A DNA stretch of 64,000 nucleotides from an uncultured Clostridia bacterium (lineage in GTDB: Bacteria > Bacillota > Clostridia > Lachnospirales > Anaerotignaceae), in contig CAJUJJ010000002.1 of the NCBI GenBank assembly GCA_910586765.1, positions 132,987 through 196,986 of the forward strand, read 5' to 3'. Position 1 is the first letter of the stretch. Each line of letters starts with the position of its first letter. Under the pieces are notes generated by a model that searched no databases, was not told where the DNA came from, and was given only the letters and a program-made list of their open reading frames with translations. The position numbers and the translations under genes were made by a program. Of the stretch, positions 1 to 8,564 are shown in pieces.

Positions 1-248
1 GAAAAAAATAGTATTTTTAATTGACATATATTTACAGTTATAATTCTATGTATGTAAAAATATACAATATTTAGTTAAACTGCATAAGTTTATTATAAAT
101 ATTTTGTTTATTTTTTGAAATATGATTGATGACAAAATTGAAAGTGCATTTATGACAATATTTTATAGCAACATACTGACAAATTTATGTTTTAAAAATC
201 AAATTACTATTCCAAAAAAATACTTTATTTGTTTATATTTACAATAAG

Positions 249-563
249 TTACTTTTTCTTTTTGGGAAAAGGCAATTCCTGCCATGTAGCTTCTACCAAA
301 TTTTTCAAGAAATTTTTGTCATCTAATTCACTTATAAATAACATAGGTTTTGCTCCTTTATAAGGCAACTGTTCCTCAAAATTTTCACATAGTTTTTTAC
401 CTGCTTTTGTAACTTTTATCAAAAAGCGGTTGTCATATACTCCTCCAAATACTTTACCTTTATAATAAAAAGCATATTCTCCAAACATTTTTCTATAAGA
501 AATTTCTTCTAACTCTGATAGTTGTTCCGCTATAAATTTTACATACTCCAATGATGATGCCAT
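249..563 (-). CDS. TfoX N-terminal domain protein
   Basis: A 104-residue single-domain protein that I read as the TfoX/Sxy N-terminal family. The diagnostic stretch is near residues 20-45 (RKMFGEYAFYYKGKVFGG), followed by KPMLFISE-like and basic C-terminal segments (PFPKKKK). In Proteobacteria TfoX governs competence, but short stand-alone homologues in Firmicutes have no settled role, so no function is assigned. The start at 563 is preceded by GGAGGAAAATT. A longer in-frame reading back to 674 has no ribosome site and is AT-rich non-coding. It appears monocistronic, convergent to nothing visible on its left. Confidence 0.75.
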   Translation of the reverse strand: MASSLEYVKFIAEQLSELEEISYRKMFGEYAFYYKGKVFGGVYDNRFLIKVTKAGKKLCENFEEQLPYKGAKPMLFISELDDKNFLKNLVEATWQELPFPKKKK

Positions 564-674
564 AATTTTCCTCCTATTTTTTAATAATACAAAAAAAGAA
601 GTCATAAAACATATTTTCATATGAAATGATTTCTTTTTTTGCAATATACGCAGTACTAAATTGACCCTTTTCAT

Positions 675-793
675 ATTGGTGTTACTGAAAGCTATTTCGC
701 AAAATCATTCGTCAAAATGGTTAAAGAAGGCGGCCGCCCATTGAAGGACAACTGCTTAATAAACTAGAAGTTGTCAAACTATTTTGTTCTTCT
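675..793. other. Intergenic stretch with a GC-rich gene remnant
   Basis: A short stretch between the TfoX-like and TraX-like genes contains a GC-rich island (GGCGGCCGCC at 729-738) that is out of character for the surrounding AT-rich DNA. On the + strand a frame reads FVKMVKEGGRPLKDN before a stop, which looks like the tail of a lost protein. I did not recognise the family. No start, no ribosome site and no upstream extension are visible, so it is not called as a gene. Confidence 0.3.
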
Positions 794-1540
794 CTAAAAC
801 AATAAATTGACATCTCCATAAATGCAGATGCGAAGCACTCCAATGAAAATCAAATGGATTGGATAATATAGATAAAAAAACCACTTCAGCCATTTTATCT
901 TCCCTTTTTCGCCATTATATTGCTTTAACACAGGATAAACCAACAAAACACCAATCTGTACCAAAGCATAAACTTTACTCACAAAAAAGAATGATACCAC
1001 TGCATATATTGCTACATACAGAAGCATTTCTTTCATCTGTGCATTTAGGTTTCCCCTTTTCCCATACATTGCTAATATTGCAAGTACTGCTATGCAACTC
1101 CAATCCGCTGGAAAAGCACTCCAAATCAATACAAAGATAAATACATTCTTTACCCAATTCTTTATTAGCAAATCATTGTGCTGCATACACAGTACCAAAA
1201 CCGCAATAAAAAGCGGATACATAACACTTGTCTGATTAAAAATTCCTGTACTGAAAGGAATTGGATTTATTCCGAATGCAAAACAATATGCAAAATGTGA
1301 AATTACAGCAAAAATTCCCATTCGTAATATATATCTTTTTACATTATGTGTATAATAATATCCTTCACATACAAAAAACCACATAATCGGGGCTGTTAAA
1401 CGTCCAACAATATGTAATGCCATTGCTCCTGGTTCAGCTGGAAAACCAGAATAAATCAAATCACATATATGGTCTATTGTCATAGCAATAATTGCAATTA
1501 GTTTTAAATGATTTGCATTCAATCGTAGTTGCAGTTCCAT
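794..1540 (-). CDS. TraX family membrane protein
   Basis: A 248-residue polytopic membrane protein with about seven to eight hydrophobic segments. The N-terminal pattern LKLIAIIAMTIDHI, followed by an IVGRLTAPIMWFFVCEGYYYT motif region split over residues 40-65, is typical of the TraX family. TraX acetylates F-pilin in conjugation. Chromosomal Firmicutes members are thought to be membrane acyltransferase-like proteins of unknown substrate. The start at 1540 has a strong CAGGAGGAGC site. The frame stays open upstream to 1648, but that part covers the promoter and is probably untranslated. No conjugation genes are nearby. Confidence 0.8.
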   Translation of the reverse strand: MELQLRLNANHLKLIAIIAMTIDHICDLIYSGFPAEPGAMALHIVGRLTAPIMWFFVCEGYYYTHNVKRYILRMGIFAVISHFAYCFAFGINPIPFSTGIFNQTSVMYPLFIAVLVLCMQHNDLLIKNWVKNVFIFVLIWSAFPADWSCIAVLAILAMYGKRGNLNAQMKEMLLYVAIYAVVSFFFVSKVYALVQIGVLLVYPVLKQYNGEKGKIKWLKWFFYLYYPIHLIFIGVLRICIYGDVNLLF

Positions 1541-1597
1541 ATTGCTCCTCCTGTCAATCTCTCGAATTATTCTTACAAACACCGATTTGTCGAGTTG

Positions 1598-1626
1598 ATT
1601 ATAGCACAAAGGAACTGTCTCCGCAA
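1598..1626 (-). promoter_or_regulatory. Putative sigma-A promoter of the traX-like gene
   Basis: Reading the minus strand, TTGCGG (1626-1621) and a perfect TATAAT (1603-1598) are separated by 17 bp, about 55 bp upstream of the TraX-like start codon. It is a motif match by eye only. Confidence 0.45.
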
Positions 1627-1689
1627 AACCTTTTGTGGAAGCTGCCAAAGTGATAACTCAGCAATGTTTTTCTTAAAAGGCTAAATTGT

Positions 1690-2502
1690 TTATTGTTTCC
1701 TAGCAATCCATTTATCCTTTTGAAGAACAGCATCAAATGCCTTTACAAGTGTACTTTCAAAACCGTTTTCTTGTAAAGCACAAACACCTTCTATTGTCGT
1801 ACCTCCTGGAGAACATACTTGGTCTATCAATTCCCAAGGGTGTTCCCCACTTTCTAATATCATTTTTGCACTTCCTAAAACAGTTTGTGCTGTAATTTCT
1901 AGTGCTTGCTTTTTAGACATACCCGCCTTTAATGCTGCTCTTGACAAAGCATCTATATACAAATAAGCAAATGCAACAGAAGCTCCCCCTATTACACTAA
2001 ACATAGAAAACTGTTGCTCTGCAATTTCTAACACAGTGCCTATTGTAGCAAACATATCTTTTGCTGTTTGAAACTGCTGTTCTGTTACTACATCATTTTT
2101 GCAAATGCCTGTTGTAGATGCTCCAATTTTGCCGTTGATATTTGGCATTACCCTCACAATAGCTGTATCTTCTCCCAAAAAAGAAGCAATATATTCTAAT
2201 TTTTTCCCTGCTGCAATGGATATAACAAGAGGCTTTTTGTCTTGAATATATTGTTTCATATCAGGTAAAATCTCTGCTAAAATATTTGGCTTTACCCCCA
2301 ATACTAAAACATCTGAATGTTGTATTACCTCCTGTATTGTTTTGCAATATTGTGCATTACACTGTTCTGCTAATTTCTGTGCTGTAATACCTGATTTGCT
2401 TGTAATATAAATACAATTTCCATCATAACTTTTTGTGCCTATTGTCATACCTTTTACTATGGCACTTACCATATTACCTGCACCTATAAAACCAAAATTC
2501 AT
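1690..2502 (-). CDS. proC: Pyrroline-5-carboxylate reductase
   Basis: This enzyme makes proline by NAD(P)H-dependent reduction of 1-pyrroline-5-carboxylate in the cytoplasm. The 270-residue product has the N-terminal Rossmann motif FGFIGAGNMVSAIVKG, the central VRVMPNINGKIG region and the C-terminal signature HPWELIDQVCSPGGTTIEG expected of ProC (family length about 265-275). The start at 2502 follows AAAAGGAGGTAATCGT. A 7-codon upstream extension lies over the ribosome site. It stands alone, divergent from metY. No proA or proB is in the window, so the rest of the proline pathway must lie elsewhere. Confidence 0.95.
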   Translation of the reverse strand: MNFGFIGAGNMVSAIVKGMTIGTKSYDGNCIYITSKSGITAQKLAEQCNAQYCKTIQEVIQHSDVLVLGVKPNILAEILPDMKQYIQDKKPLVISIAAGKKLEYIASFLGEDTAIVRVMPNINGKIGASTTGICKNDVVTEQQFQTAKDMFATIGTVLEIAEQQFSMFSVIGGASVAFAYLYIDALSRAALKAGMSKKQALEITAQTVLGSAKMILESGEHPWELIDQVCSPGGTTIEGVCALQENGFESTLVKAFDAVLQKDKWIARKQ

Positions 2503-2628
2503 ACGATTACCTCCTTTTATCAATCAATATAAAAACACACCATTATATTATTTTTGATTTATTTTATCACTTTTTTATTTTTTAAAAAAGAAGTTTTTTA
2601 TTTTTTGCATATTTGTGGTAGACTGTTA

Positions 2629-2657
2629 TTGACAGACAGATAGAAAAGTGCTATTGT
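2629..2657 (+). promoter_or_regulatory. Putative promoter of metY
   Basis: TTGACA (2629-2634) and TATTGT (2652-2657) are 17 bp apart, 78 bp before the metY start codon. No SAM riboswitch (S-box) or T-box signature is visible in the leader, so any methionine/cysteine control would need a protein regulator. Confidence 0.45.
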
Positions 2658-2734
2658 TTTGAATAAATCATATAAAATTAGTATGATTAAAGCACTAATC
2701 AAAATTATTTTTTTATGATAAAAGGAGGACTATT

Positions 2735-4018
2735 ATGCAAAATCAATATCGTTTTGAAACATTACAACTCCATGCAGGACAAGAAACTGCTGACCCTACT
2801 ACACATTCCCGTGCTGTACCTATTTATCAAACAACTTCTTATATATTTGACAACTGCCAACATGGTGCAGATTTATTTGCCTTAAAACAAGAAGGCAATA
2901 TCTACAGTCGTATGATGAACCCTACAACAGATGTTTTTGAAGCTCGTATCAATGCTTTAGAAGGCGGTGTTGGAGCACTTGCTTTATCTTCTGGTTCTGC
3001 TGCTGTGACTTGTGCAATACAAAATATTACACAAATGGGAGACCACATTGTTTCTGCTAATACACTTTATGGAGGTACATACAATCTTTTTGCTCATACA
3101 TTTCCTAAAAGTGGTGTTACAACAACTTTTGTTAATCCAGATGATGTTACTAATTTTGAAAAGGCTATACAGCCAAATACAAAATTAGTATATATTGAAG
3201 CAATAGGAAATCCAAATGCTAGTATGATTGACATTGAAAAAGTTGCAGAAATTGCTCATTCACACAATATTCCCCTTGTTGTAGATAGTACATTTGCTAC
3301 ACCTTATTTGTTAAGACCTTTTGAATATGGTGCAGATATTGTAGTACATTCTGCTACAAAATTTATAGGCGGTCATGGTACTTCTATAGGTGGTGTGATA
3401 GTAGACAGTGGTAATTTTGATTGGGAAGCAAGCGGAAAATTTCAACATTTAGTAGAGCTAGACCCTTGTTATCATGGTACCAGTTTTACACAATTTGCAG
3501 GAAAAGCAGCTTATATTACAAGAGCAAGAGTCGTATTACTTCGTGACACTGGTGCTTGTTTAAGTCCTTTCCATTCCTTTTTGTTTTTGCAGGGATTGGA
3601 AACACTTTCTTTACGTGTAGAACGCCATGTTGAAAACACATTAAAAGTAATGGAATATCTTTCAAAACATCCAAAAGTTGCAAAAGTAAACCACCCTTCA
3701 CTACCTGATAGCCCTTATCATAAATTATATCAAAAATATTTGCCAAAGGGTGGAGCTTCTATATTTACTATAGAAACAAAAGGCACAAGAGAAGATGCAA
3801 ACCGTTTTGTAGATAATTTGAAACTGTTTTCTCTTTTAGCAAATGTTGCAGATGTAAAATCTCTTGTTATCAATCCAGCAGGTACAACACATTCTCAAAT
3901 GACAGATGAAGAATTAGCAGCTTCTGGTATTTCTCCTACAACAATACGTCTTTCTATTGGTACAGAACACATTGACGATATTATTGCAGATTTAGAACAG
4001 GCTTTTGAAAAAATGTAA
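2735..4018 (+). CDS. metY: O-acetylhomoserine aminocarboxypropyltransferase (sulfhydrylase)
   Basis: A PLP enzyme of the Cys/Met metabolism family that makes homocysteine from O-acetylhomoserine and sulfide. At 427 residues it has the length of MetY, rather than the roughly 380-400 of MetB/MetC. The N-terminal signature FETLQLHAGQ and the Schiff-base lysine at residue 209 in VVHSATKFIGGHG are visible. The C-terminal VKSLVINPAGTTHSQM and IRLSIGTEH are also typical. Ribosome site AAAGGAGG sits 6 bp before the ATG. The homocysteine it makes is the substrate of MetH, encoded 16 kb downstream. It is transcribed alone and ends at a hairpin. Confidence 0.93.
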   Translation: MQNQYRFETLQLHAGQETADPTTHSRAVPIYQTTSYIFDNCQHGADLFALKQEGNIYSRMMNPTTDVFEARINALEGGVGALALSSGSAAVTCAIQNITQMGDHIVSANTLYGGTYNLFAHTFPKSGVTTTFVNPDDVTNFEKAIQPNTKLVYIEAIGNPNASMIDIEKVAEIAHSHNIPLVVDSTFATPYLLRPFEYGADIVVHSATKFIGGHGTSIGGVIVDSGNFDWEASGKFQHLVELDPCYHGTSFTQFAGKAAYITRARVVLLRDTGACLSPFHSFLFLQGLETLSLRVERHVENTLKVMEYLSKHPKVAKVNHPSLPDSPYHKLYQKYLPKGGASIFTIETKGTREDANRFVDNLKLFSLLANVADVKSLVINPAGTTHSQMTDEELAASGISPTTIRLSIGTEHIDDIIADLEQAFEKM

Positions 4019-4075
4019 TTACTAAAATAGTATAGTATAATAAGTTTTTTATAGATAATAGTAGTTGCTTTTAGG

Positions 4076-4115
4076 TGACAGCAGTTTTTTTAAGTTTTTG
4101 CTGTTTCTGCTGTCA
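4076..4115 (+). terminator. Hairpin after metY
   Basis: A perfect 9-bp inverted repeat (TGACAGCAG ... CTGCTGTCA) encloses a T-rich loop. It is the first stable hairpin after the metY stop. There is no clear U-run after the 3' arm, so termination is likely but not certain. Confidence 0.45.
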
Positions 4116-4158
4116 GTTGCGATAGTATACAAATTTTAATAAAAAATAAAAAAAGTCG

Positions 4159-4187
4159 TTGACAGATAATTTATTTTGTGTTACATT
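4159..4187 (+). promoter_or_regulatory. Promoter of the leucine operon leader
   Basis: TTGACA (4159-4164) and TACATT (4182-4187) have a 17-bp spacer. Initiation near 4195 would put the whole T-box leader in the transcript, which fits the expected distance. Confidence 0.6.
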
Positions 4188-4219
4188 TATTCTCAACAAA
4201 AAGTATATAAATAAAAACA

Positions 4220-4485
4220 CAGTGATAAGAAGTAGTAGGTTTTTGAAACGATACAGAGAGTTATCGGTTGGTGTGAGATAACAAGATGGATAAAGCTGAA
4301 CTGGTCTTGGAGTGGTTCGCTGAACAGTAGTAGGCGATAACGGAAGTTCACCGTTACAGGAACAGGATATTAGGTTATGCCAGTATCTGTATGAGGGTAT
4401 CCCTTTATGGGATAAATAGAAGTGGTACCGTGGAAGGAATACGCCTTTCATCTTCTTTGTGTAAGAAGATGAAAGGCTTTTTTAA
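4220..4485 (+). promoter_or_regulatory. T-box leader (leucine-type) with terminator
   Basis: A tRNA-sensing T-box riboswitch. In order: an AGTAG box near 4230, the Stem I apical element GAGAG followed by GGTTGGTG (4256-4273), and the specifier region GCTGAACTGGTCTTGGAGT (4295-4313). A stem III-like hairpin, the T-box core GAAGTGGTACCGTGG (about 4419-4433) and an intrinsic terminator (4443-4484) follow. By analogy with known leaders, where the specifier follows GAA and precedes a purine, the codon is CTG at 4301-4303, a leucine codon. That agrees with the downstream leuA. Uncharged tRNA-Leu should favour the antiterminator and switch on leucine synthesis. Confidence 0.92.
4443..4484 (+). terminator. 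T-box intrinsic terminator
   Basis: GCCTTTCATCTTCTT and AAGAAGATGAAAGGC form a 15-bp stem followed by a run of seven T. It is the regulated terminator of the leucine leader, competing with the antiterminator that uses the T-box core just upstream. Confidence 0.9.
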
Positions 4486-4535
4486 TGTATTTTACAAATA
4501 TAGCATTTTATTTCACTAAAGGAGAGTAATATAAC

Positions 4536-6209
4536 ATGAAAAATTATAACAGATACCAAGTGTATCCCACAGTAAATTTAAAAGACAGAACATGGCCAAA
4601 TCAAAAAATTACAAAAGCACCTATGTGGTGTAGTGTTGACTTGCGTGACGGTAATCAAGCATTGATTACCCCTATGGGATTAAATCAAAAACTGCAATTT
4701 TTTCAATTTTTAGTAGACATGGGATTTAAAACAATAGAAATTGGTTTTCCTGCTGCTTCTGAAACAGAATACGAATTTACAAGAGCACTGATTGACCAAA
4801 ATTTAATTCCTGATGATGTTACGATACAGGTTTTGACACAATCCAGAGCAAAAATTATTGAAAAAACATTTTCTGCTTTAACAGGTGCTAAAAATGCCAT
4901 TGTGCATTTATATAATTCTACTTCTACATTGCAAAGAGAAGTTGTTTTCGGCAATTCCAAACAAGAAACAGTTGATTTAGCTGTATTTGGTGCAAAAATG
5001 ATGAATGACATTGCTGCACAGTACACAGAAACAAACTTTACATTTGAGTATTCTCCAGAAAGTTTTACGGGAACAGAAATGGATTTTGCCGCAGAAATTT
5101 GTAATGCGGTAATAGATGTATGGAAACCAACACCAGAACATAAAGCAATTATCAATTTGCCTTCCACAGTAGAAATGACATCACCAAATGTCTATGCTGA
5201 CCAAATTGAATATATGTGTCGTAATTTAAAAAACAGAGATAGTATTTTAGTAAGTTTACACGCACATAATGATAGAGGCTGTGCCGTTGCTGCATCTGAA
5301 TTGGGATTGATGGCTGGTGCAGACAGAGTAGAAGGTACATTATTTGGAAATGGTGAAAGAACAGGCAATGCTGATATTTTGACAATAGGTATGAATATGT
5401 TTACACAAGGCGTTGACCCAGAATTGGACTTTACACATATGAATGATATTGTAAATATTTATGAAGACTCCACACAAATGAATGTACACCCTCGTCACCC
5501 TTATGCTGGAGAATTGGTATTTACTGCTTTTTCTGGTTCTCACCAAGATGCTATCAAAAAGGGTATGACAGCTATGAAAACACACCCTGAACATTGGGAA
5601 GTGCCTTATTTGCCTCTTGACCCTAAAGATGTTGGCAGAAGCTATGACCCTATTATCAGAATTAATAGTCAATCTGGTAAAGGTGGCGTAACATTTATAT
5701 TGGAACAAAATTATGGTTTATATCTTCCAAAAGCATTCCAAAGAAATGCCGGAGATATTATTACAGGTGTTTCAGACGAATTACAATCTGAATTGACACC
5801 AGAACAAATTTATGATGTATTCCAAAAAGAATATGTTGATATTAGAACACCTTTACAATTAAATTATTATAAAACACAAACAGTTGACCAAGATTGGGAT
5901 TTAGTTTCTATTGCAGCAGAAATTGAGTTTAAAGGCAAAAAATATTATATTGAAGGAGAAGGCAATGGTGTTGTATCTGCCTTCTGTCATGCAATAGAAG
6001 AAGTAATTGGAATATCAGTAGATATATTGGACTATAGAGGACATTCTATGGAATATGGTACAAAAGCAAGAGCTATCTCTTACATTGAAGCAAGAGCAAA
6101 AGACGGTAAAAAATATTATGGTGCAGGTACTTCAAGCAGTGTAGGAAAATCTTCATTGCGTGCCGTAGTCAGCACAGTAAATAAAATGTTAACAGCTGCT
6201 GAAGCTTAA
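4536..6209 (+). CDS. leuA: 2-isopropylmalate synthase
   Basis: First committed step of leucine synthesis: condensation of acetyl-CoA with 2-ketoisovalerate. The 557-residue protein is the longer LeuA2 subtype, matching yeast/actinobacterial-like enzymes. It has PMWCSVDLRDGNQALI near residue 30, the metal motif SLHAHNDRG near 240 and the GNGERTGNADI signature near 270. A C-terminal regulatory (LeuA dimer) domain lies after about residue 430, where leucine feedback would act. Ribosome site AAAGGAGAG. It is the first gene of the T-box-regulated leucine operon. Confidence 0.95.
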   Translation: MKNYNRYQVYPTVNLKDRTWPNQKITKAPMWCSVDLRDGNQALITPMGLNQKLQFFQFLVDMGFKTIEIGFPAASETEYEFTRALIDQNLIPDDVTIQVLTQSRAKIIEKTFSALTGAKNAIVHLYNSTSTLQREVVFGNSKQETVDLAVFGAKMMNDIAAQYTETNFTFEYSPESFTGTEMDFAAEICNAVIDVWKPTPEHKAIINLPSTVEMTSPNVYADQIEYMCRNLKNRDSILVSLHAHNDRGCAVAASELGLMAGADRVEGTLFGNGERTGNADILTIGMNMFTQGVDPELDFTHMNDIVNIYEDSTQMNVHPRHPYAGELVFTAFSGSHQDAIKKGMTAMKTHPEHWEVPYLPLDPKDVGRSYDPIIRINSQSGKGGVTFILEQNYGLYLPKAFQRNAGDIITGVSDELQSELTPEQIYDVFQKEYVDIRTPLQLNYYKTQTVDQDWDLVSIAAEIEFKGKKYYIEGEGNGVVSAFCHAIEEVIGISVDILDYRGHSMEYGTKARAISYIEARAKDGKKYYGAGTSSSVGKSSLRAVVSTVNKMLTAAEA

Positions 6210-6233
6210 TGATTAGGGCATTGCCCTAATCAT
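6209..6233 (+). terminator. Hairpin after leuA
   Basis: A 12-bp perfect inverted repeat (ATGATTAGGGCA / TGCCCTAATCAT) begins at the leuA stop. It lacks a strong T-run, so it may be a partial terminator or an mRNA-stabilising 3' hairpin that lowers expression of downstream genes relative to leuA. Confidence 0.5.
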
Positions 6234-6301
6234 TTCAAAAATTTTTAAAACAAACAATATTCTGTATTGCTATAACAATTATTTTATGTTTTGGAGGTAA
6301 T

Positions 6302-6745
6302 ATGAAAATTGTTGAAATAAAACAAATAACGCCATTATTGTTACAGCAACTATTAGAAATATGGGAAAGTTCTGTAAAAGCAACGCATTTGTTTTTATCA
6401 GATAATGAAATAGAAAGTATTAAAAAATATGTCCCCCAAGCATTAAAAGAAGTACCTTATTTAATCATTGCAGAAAATGAGAATGAAACTCCTATTGCTT
6501 TTATGGGGATTGATAAGCAAAAACTAGAAATGCTGTTTGTTTCAAATGAACAAAGAGGAAAAGGAATTGGTAAAAGGCTAATAGAATATGGCATTGAAGT
6601 TTATTCTATTAATGAACTAGCTGTAAATGAACAAAATCCATTTGCCAAAGGCTTTTACGAACATATGGGATTTCAAGTATATAAAAGAAGTAATTATGAT
6701 GAACAAGGAAATTACTATCCACTTTTATATATGAAACGAATATAG
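6302..6745 (+). CDS. GNAT family N-acetyltransferase
   Basis: A 147-residue acetyl-CoA-dependent acyltransferase. The cofactor loop RGKGIGKRLIEYGI lies near residues 80-93, preceded by the beta-4 strand KLEMLFVSNEQ. The end, NPFAKGFYEHMGFQVYKRS, matches the typical motif B region. Substrate is unknown. It lies between leuA and leuC on the same strand, with its own ribosome site (GGAGG 3 bp before the ATG) and 47 bp before leuC, so it is probably co-transcribed. Nothing in leucine synthesis requires an acetyltransferase, so I treat it as an operon passenger. Confidence 0.85.
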   Translation: MKIVEIKQITPLLLQQLLEIWESSVKATHLFLSDNEIESIKKYVPQALKEVPYLIIAENENETPIAFMGIDKQKLEMLFVSNEQRGKGIGKRLIEYGIEVYSINELAVNEQNPFAKGFYEHMGFQVYKRSNYDEQGNYYPLLYMKRI

Positions 6746-6792
6746 CAATTTATAAATTGAAATATTTATAATAACAAAGGAGGTATATTATA

Positions 6793-8058
6793 ATGGGAAT
6801 GACAATGACACAGAAAATACTTGCAGCACACGCTGGTATGGACTGTGTAAGTGCAGGACAGTTAATACAATCAAAATTAGATATTGTTATGGGAAATGAT
6901 ATTACAACTGCTGTAGCGATACCAGAATTTAAAAAAACAGGTGCAAAAGAAGTATTTGATAAAGATAAAGTTGTAGTAGTATTAGACCATTTTACACCAA
7001 ATAAAGACATTAAAGCAGCAGAACAGTGCAAAAGCTGTCGTCAATTTGCTTATGATACCAATATTAAAAACTTTTTTGATGTAGGAGAAGTAGGTATTGA
7101 ACACGCATTGCTTCCAGAAAAAGGGATTGTTGTACCTGGTGATGTAATTATTGGTGCAGACAGCCACACTTGCACTTATGGTGCATTAGGTGCTTTTTCA
7201 ACAGGTATAGGCAGTACAGACATGGCAATCGGTATGGCAACAGGCGAATGTTGGTTTAAAGTACCTTCTGCTATTAAATTCAATATCATTGGCAAACCTT
7301 CTAAATATGTCAGTGGAAAAGATGTCATACTGCATATTATAGGAATGATTGGTGTAGATGGTGCATTATATAAATCAATGGAATTTACAGGAGAGGGCAT
7401 TAAAGAACTCTCTATGGACGATAGATTTACCATTGCAAATATGGCGATTGAAGCAGGTGCAAAAAATGGTATTTTCCCAGTAGATGAATTAACCATTGCT
7501 TATACAAAAGAACATTCTACAAAACCATATACAGTATATGAAGCAGATGCCGATGCAGTATATGATGAAGAATATACCATTGATTTGACTACACTTCGTC
7601 CTACAGTGTCATTCCCTCATTTGCCAGAAAATACTAAAACAGTTGATGAGGTTGGAGAAGTAAAAATTGACCAAGTTGTTATTGGTTCTTGTACAAACGG
7701 CAGATTTTCAGATATGAAAATTGCCGCAGATATATTAAGAGGCAAAAAAGTAGCCAAAGATGTCAGAACAATTATCATTCCTGCTACACAAAAAATTTAT
7801 TTAGACTGTGTAAAAGCAGGCTATGTTGAAGATTTTATAAACGCTGGAGCAATATTTTCCACACCAACTTGTGGCCCTTGTCTTGGCGGTCATATGGGCA
7901 TTATGGCAGCAGGAGAAAAATGCGTTTCTACCACAAATAGAAATTTTGTAGGACGTATGGGACACGTAGAAAGTGAAGTATATCTTGCAAGCCCAGCAGT
8001 TGCAGCAGCATCTGCCATTGCAGGAAAAATTGCAAATCCAGAAGAATTGGAGGGTTGA
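6793..8058 (+). CDS. leuC: 3-isopropylmalate dehydratase large subunit
   Basis: Aconitase-superfamily subunit that, with LeuD, isomerises 2- to 3-isopropylmalate. The 421-residue length places it in the shorter HACN/LeuC2 subgroup used by Clostridia and archaea. The [4Fe-4S] ligands are visible in VVIGSCTNGR (near 300) and TPTCGPCLGGHMG (near 360). DSHTCTYGALG near residue 122 is the substrate/active-site motif. AAAGGAGG lies 8 bp before the ATG. LeuD follows after three bases. Confidence 0.95.
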   Translation: MGMTMTQKILAAHAGMDCVSAGQLIQSKLDIVMGNDITTAVAIPEFKKTGAKEVFDKDKVVVVLDHFTPNKDIKAAEQCKSCRQFAYDTNIKNFFDVGEVGIEHALLPEKGIVVPGDVIIGADSHTCTYGALGAFSTGIGSTDMAIGMATGECWFKVPSAIKFNIIGKPSKYVSGKDVILHIIGMIGVDGALYKSMEFTGEGIKELSMDDRFTIANMAIEAGAKNGIFPVDELTIAYTKEHSTKPYTVYEADADAVYDEEYTIDLTTLRPTVSFPHLPENTKTVDEVGEVKIDQVVIGSCTNGRFSDMKIAADILRGKKVAKDVRTIIIPATQKIYLDCVKAGYVEDFINAGAIFSTPTCGPCLGGHMGIMAAGEKCVSTTNRNFVGRMGHVESEVYLASPAVAAASAIAGKIANPEELEG

Positions 8059-8061
8059 GTT

Positions 8062-8559
8062 GTGGAAGCAAAAGGAAAAGTATTCAAATATGGCGACAAT
8101 GTAGATACTGATGTCATTATACCAGCACGTTACTTAAATGTATCCAGCGGTGAAGAATTGGCAAAATATTGTATGATTGATATTGACCCTGATTTTGTAA
8201 ATAATATGAACAAAGGCGATATTATTGTAGCAACAAAAAATTTTGGTTGTGGTTCTTCCAGAGAACACGCACCTCTTGCTATAAAATGTGCAGGAGTTTC
8301 CTGTGTTATTGCAAGCACATTTGCAAGAATATTTTACAGAAACGCCATCAATATTGGTATGCCTATATTAGAATGTGAAGAAGCAGCAAATGATATTGAA
8401 AATGGAAATGAAGTATCTATCAATTTTGATACAGGCGTTATTACAAATATTACAAAAAATAAAACATATCAAGCGCAGGCTTTCCCTGAATTTATTAAAA
8501 AAATTATGGAAGCTGATGGACTGGTACAGCAAACTAAAAAAAGGCTAGAAAAGGCTTAA
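8062..8559 (+). CDS. leuD: 3-isopropylmalate dehydratase small subunit
   Basis: Swivel-domain partner of LeuC. The 165-residue protein starts with KGKVFKYGDNVDTDVIIPARY and carries the GCGSSREHAP active-site loop near residue 60, both diagnostic of the short LeuD type. The start codon is GTG at 8062, preceded by GGAGGG that overlaps the end of leuC. This suggests translational coupling between the two subunits. The family and length (about 160-165) fit well. Confidence 0.95.
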   Translation: MEAKGKVFKYGDNVDTDVIIPARYLNVSSGEELAKYCMIDIDPDFVNNMNKGDIIVATKNFGCGSSREHAPLAIKCAGVSCVIASTFARIFYRNAINIGMPILECEEAANDIENGNEVSINFDTGVITNITKNKTYQAQAFPEFIKKIMEADGLVQQTKKRLEKA

Positions 8560-8564
8560 AAAAT

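Noticed and set aside
859..1157. Two small readings inside the traX-like region
   Set aside because: Both overlap the TraX-like gene in other frames and lack start signals.
2523..2734. SAM riboswitch or T-box before metY
   Set aside because: None of the conserved S-box or T-box sequences could be found in the leader.
4113..4451. 112-residue reading on the minus strand across the leucine leader
   Set aside because: It is antisense to the T-box and its terminator, has no ribosome site and no protein-like composition.
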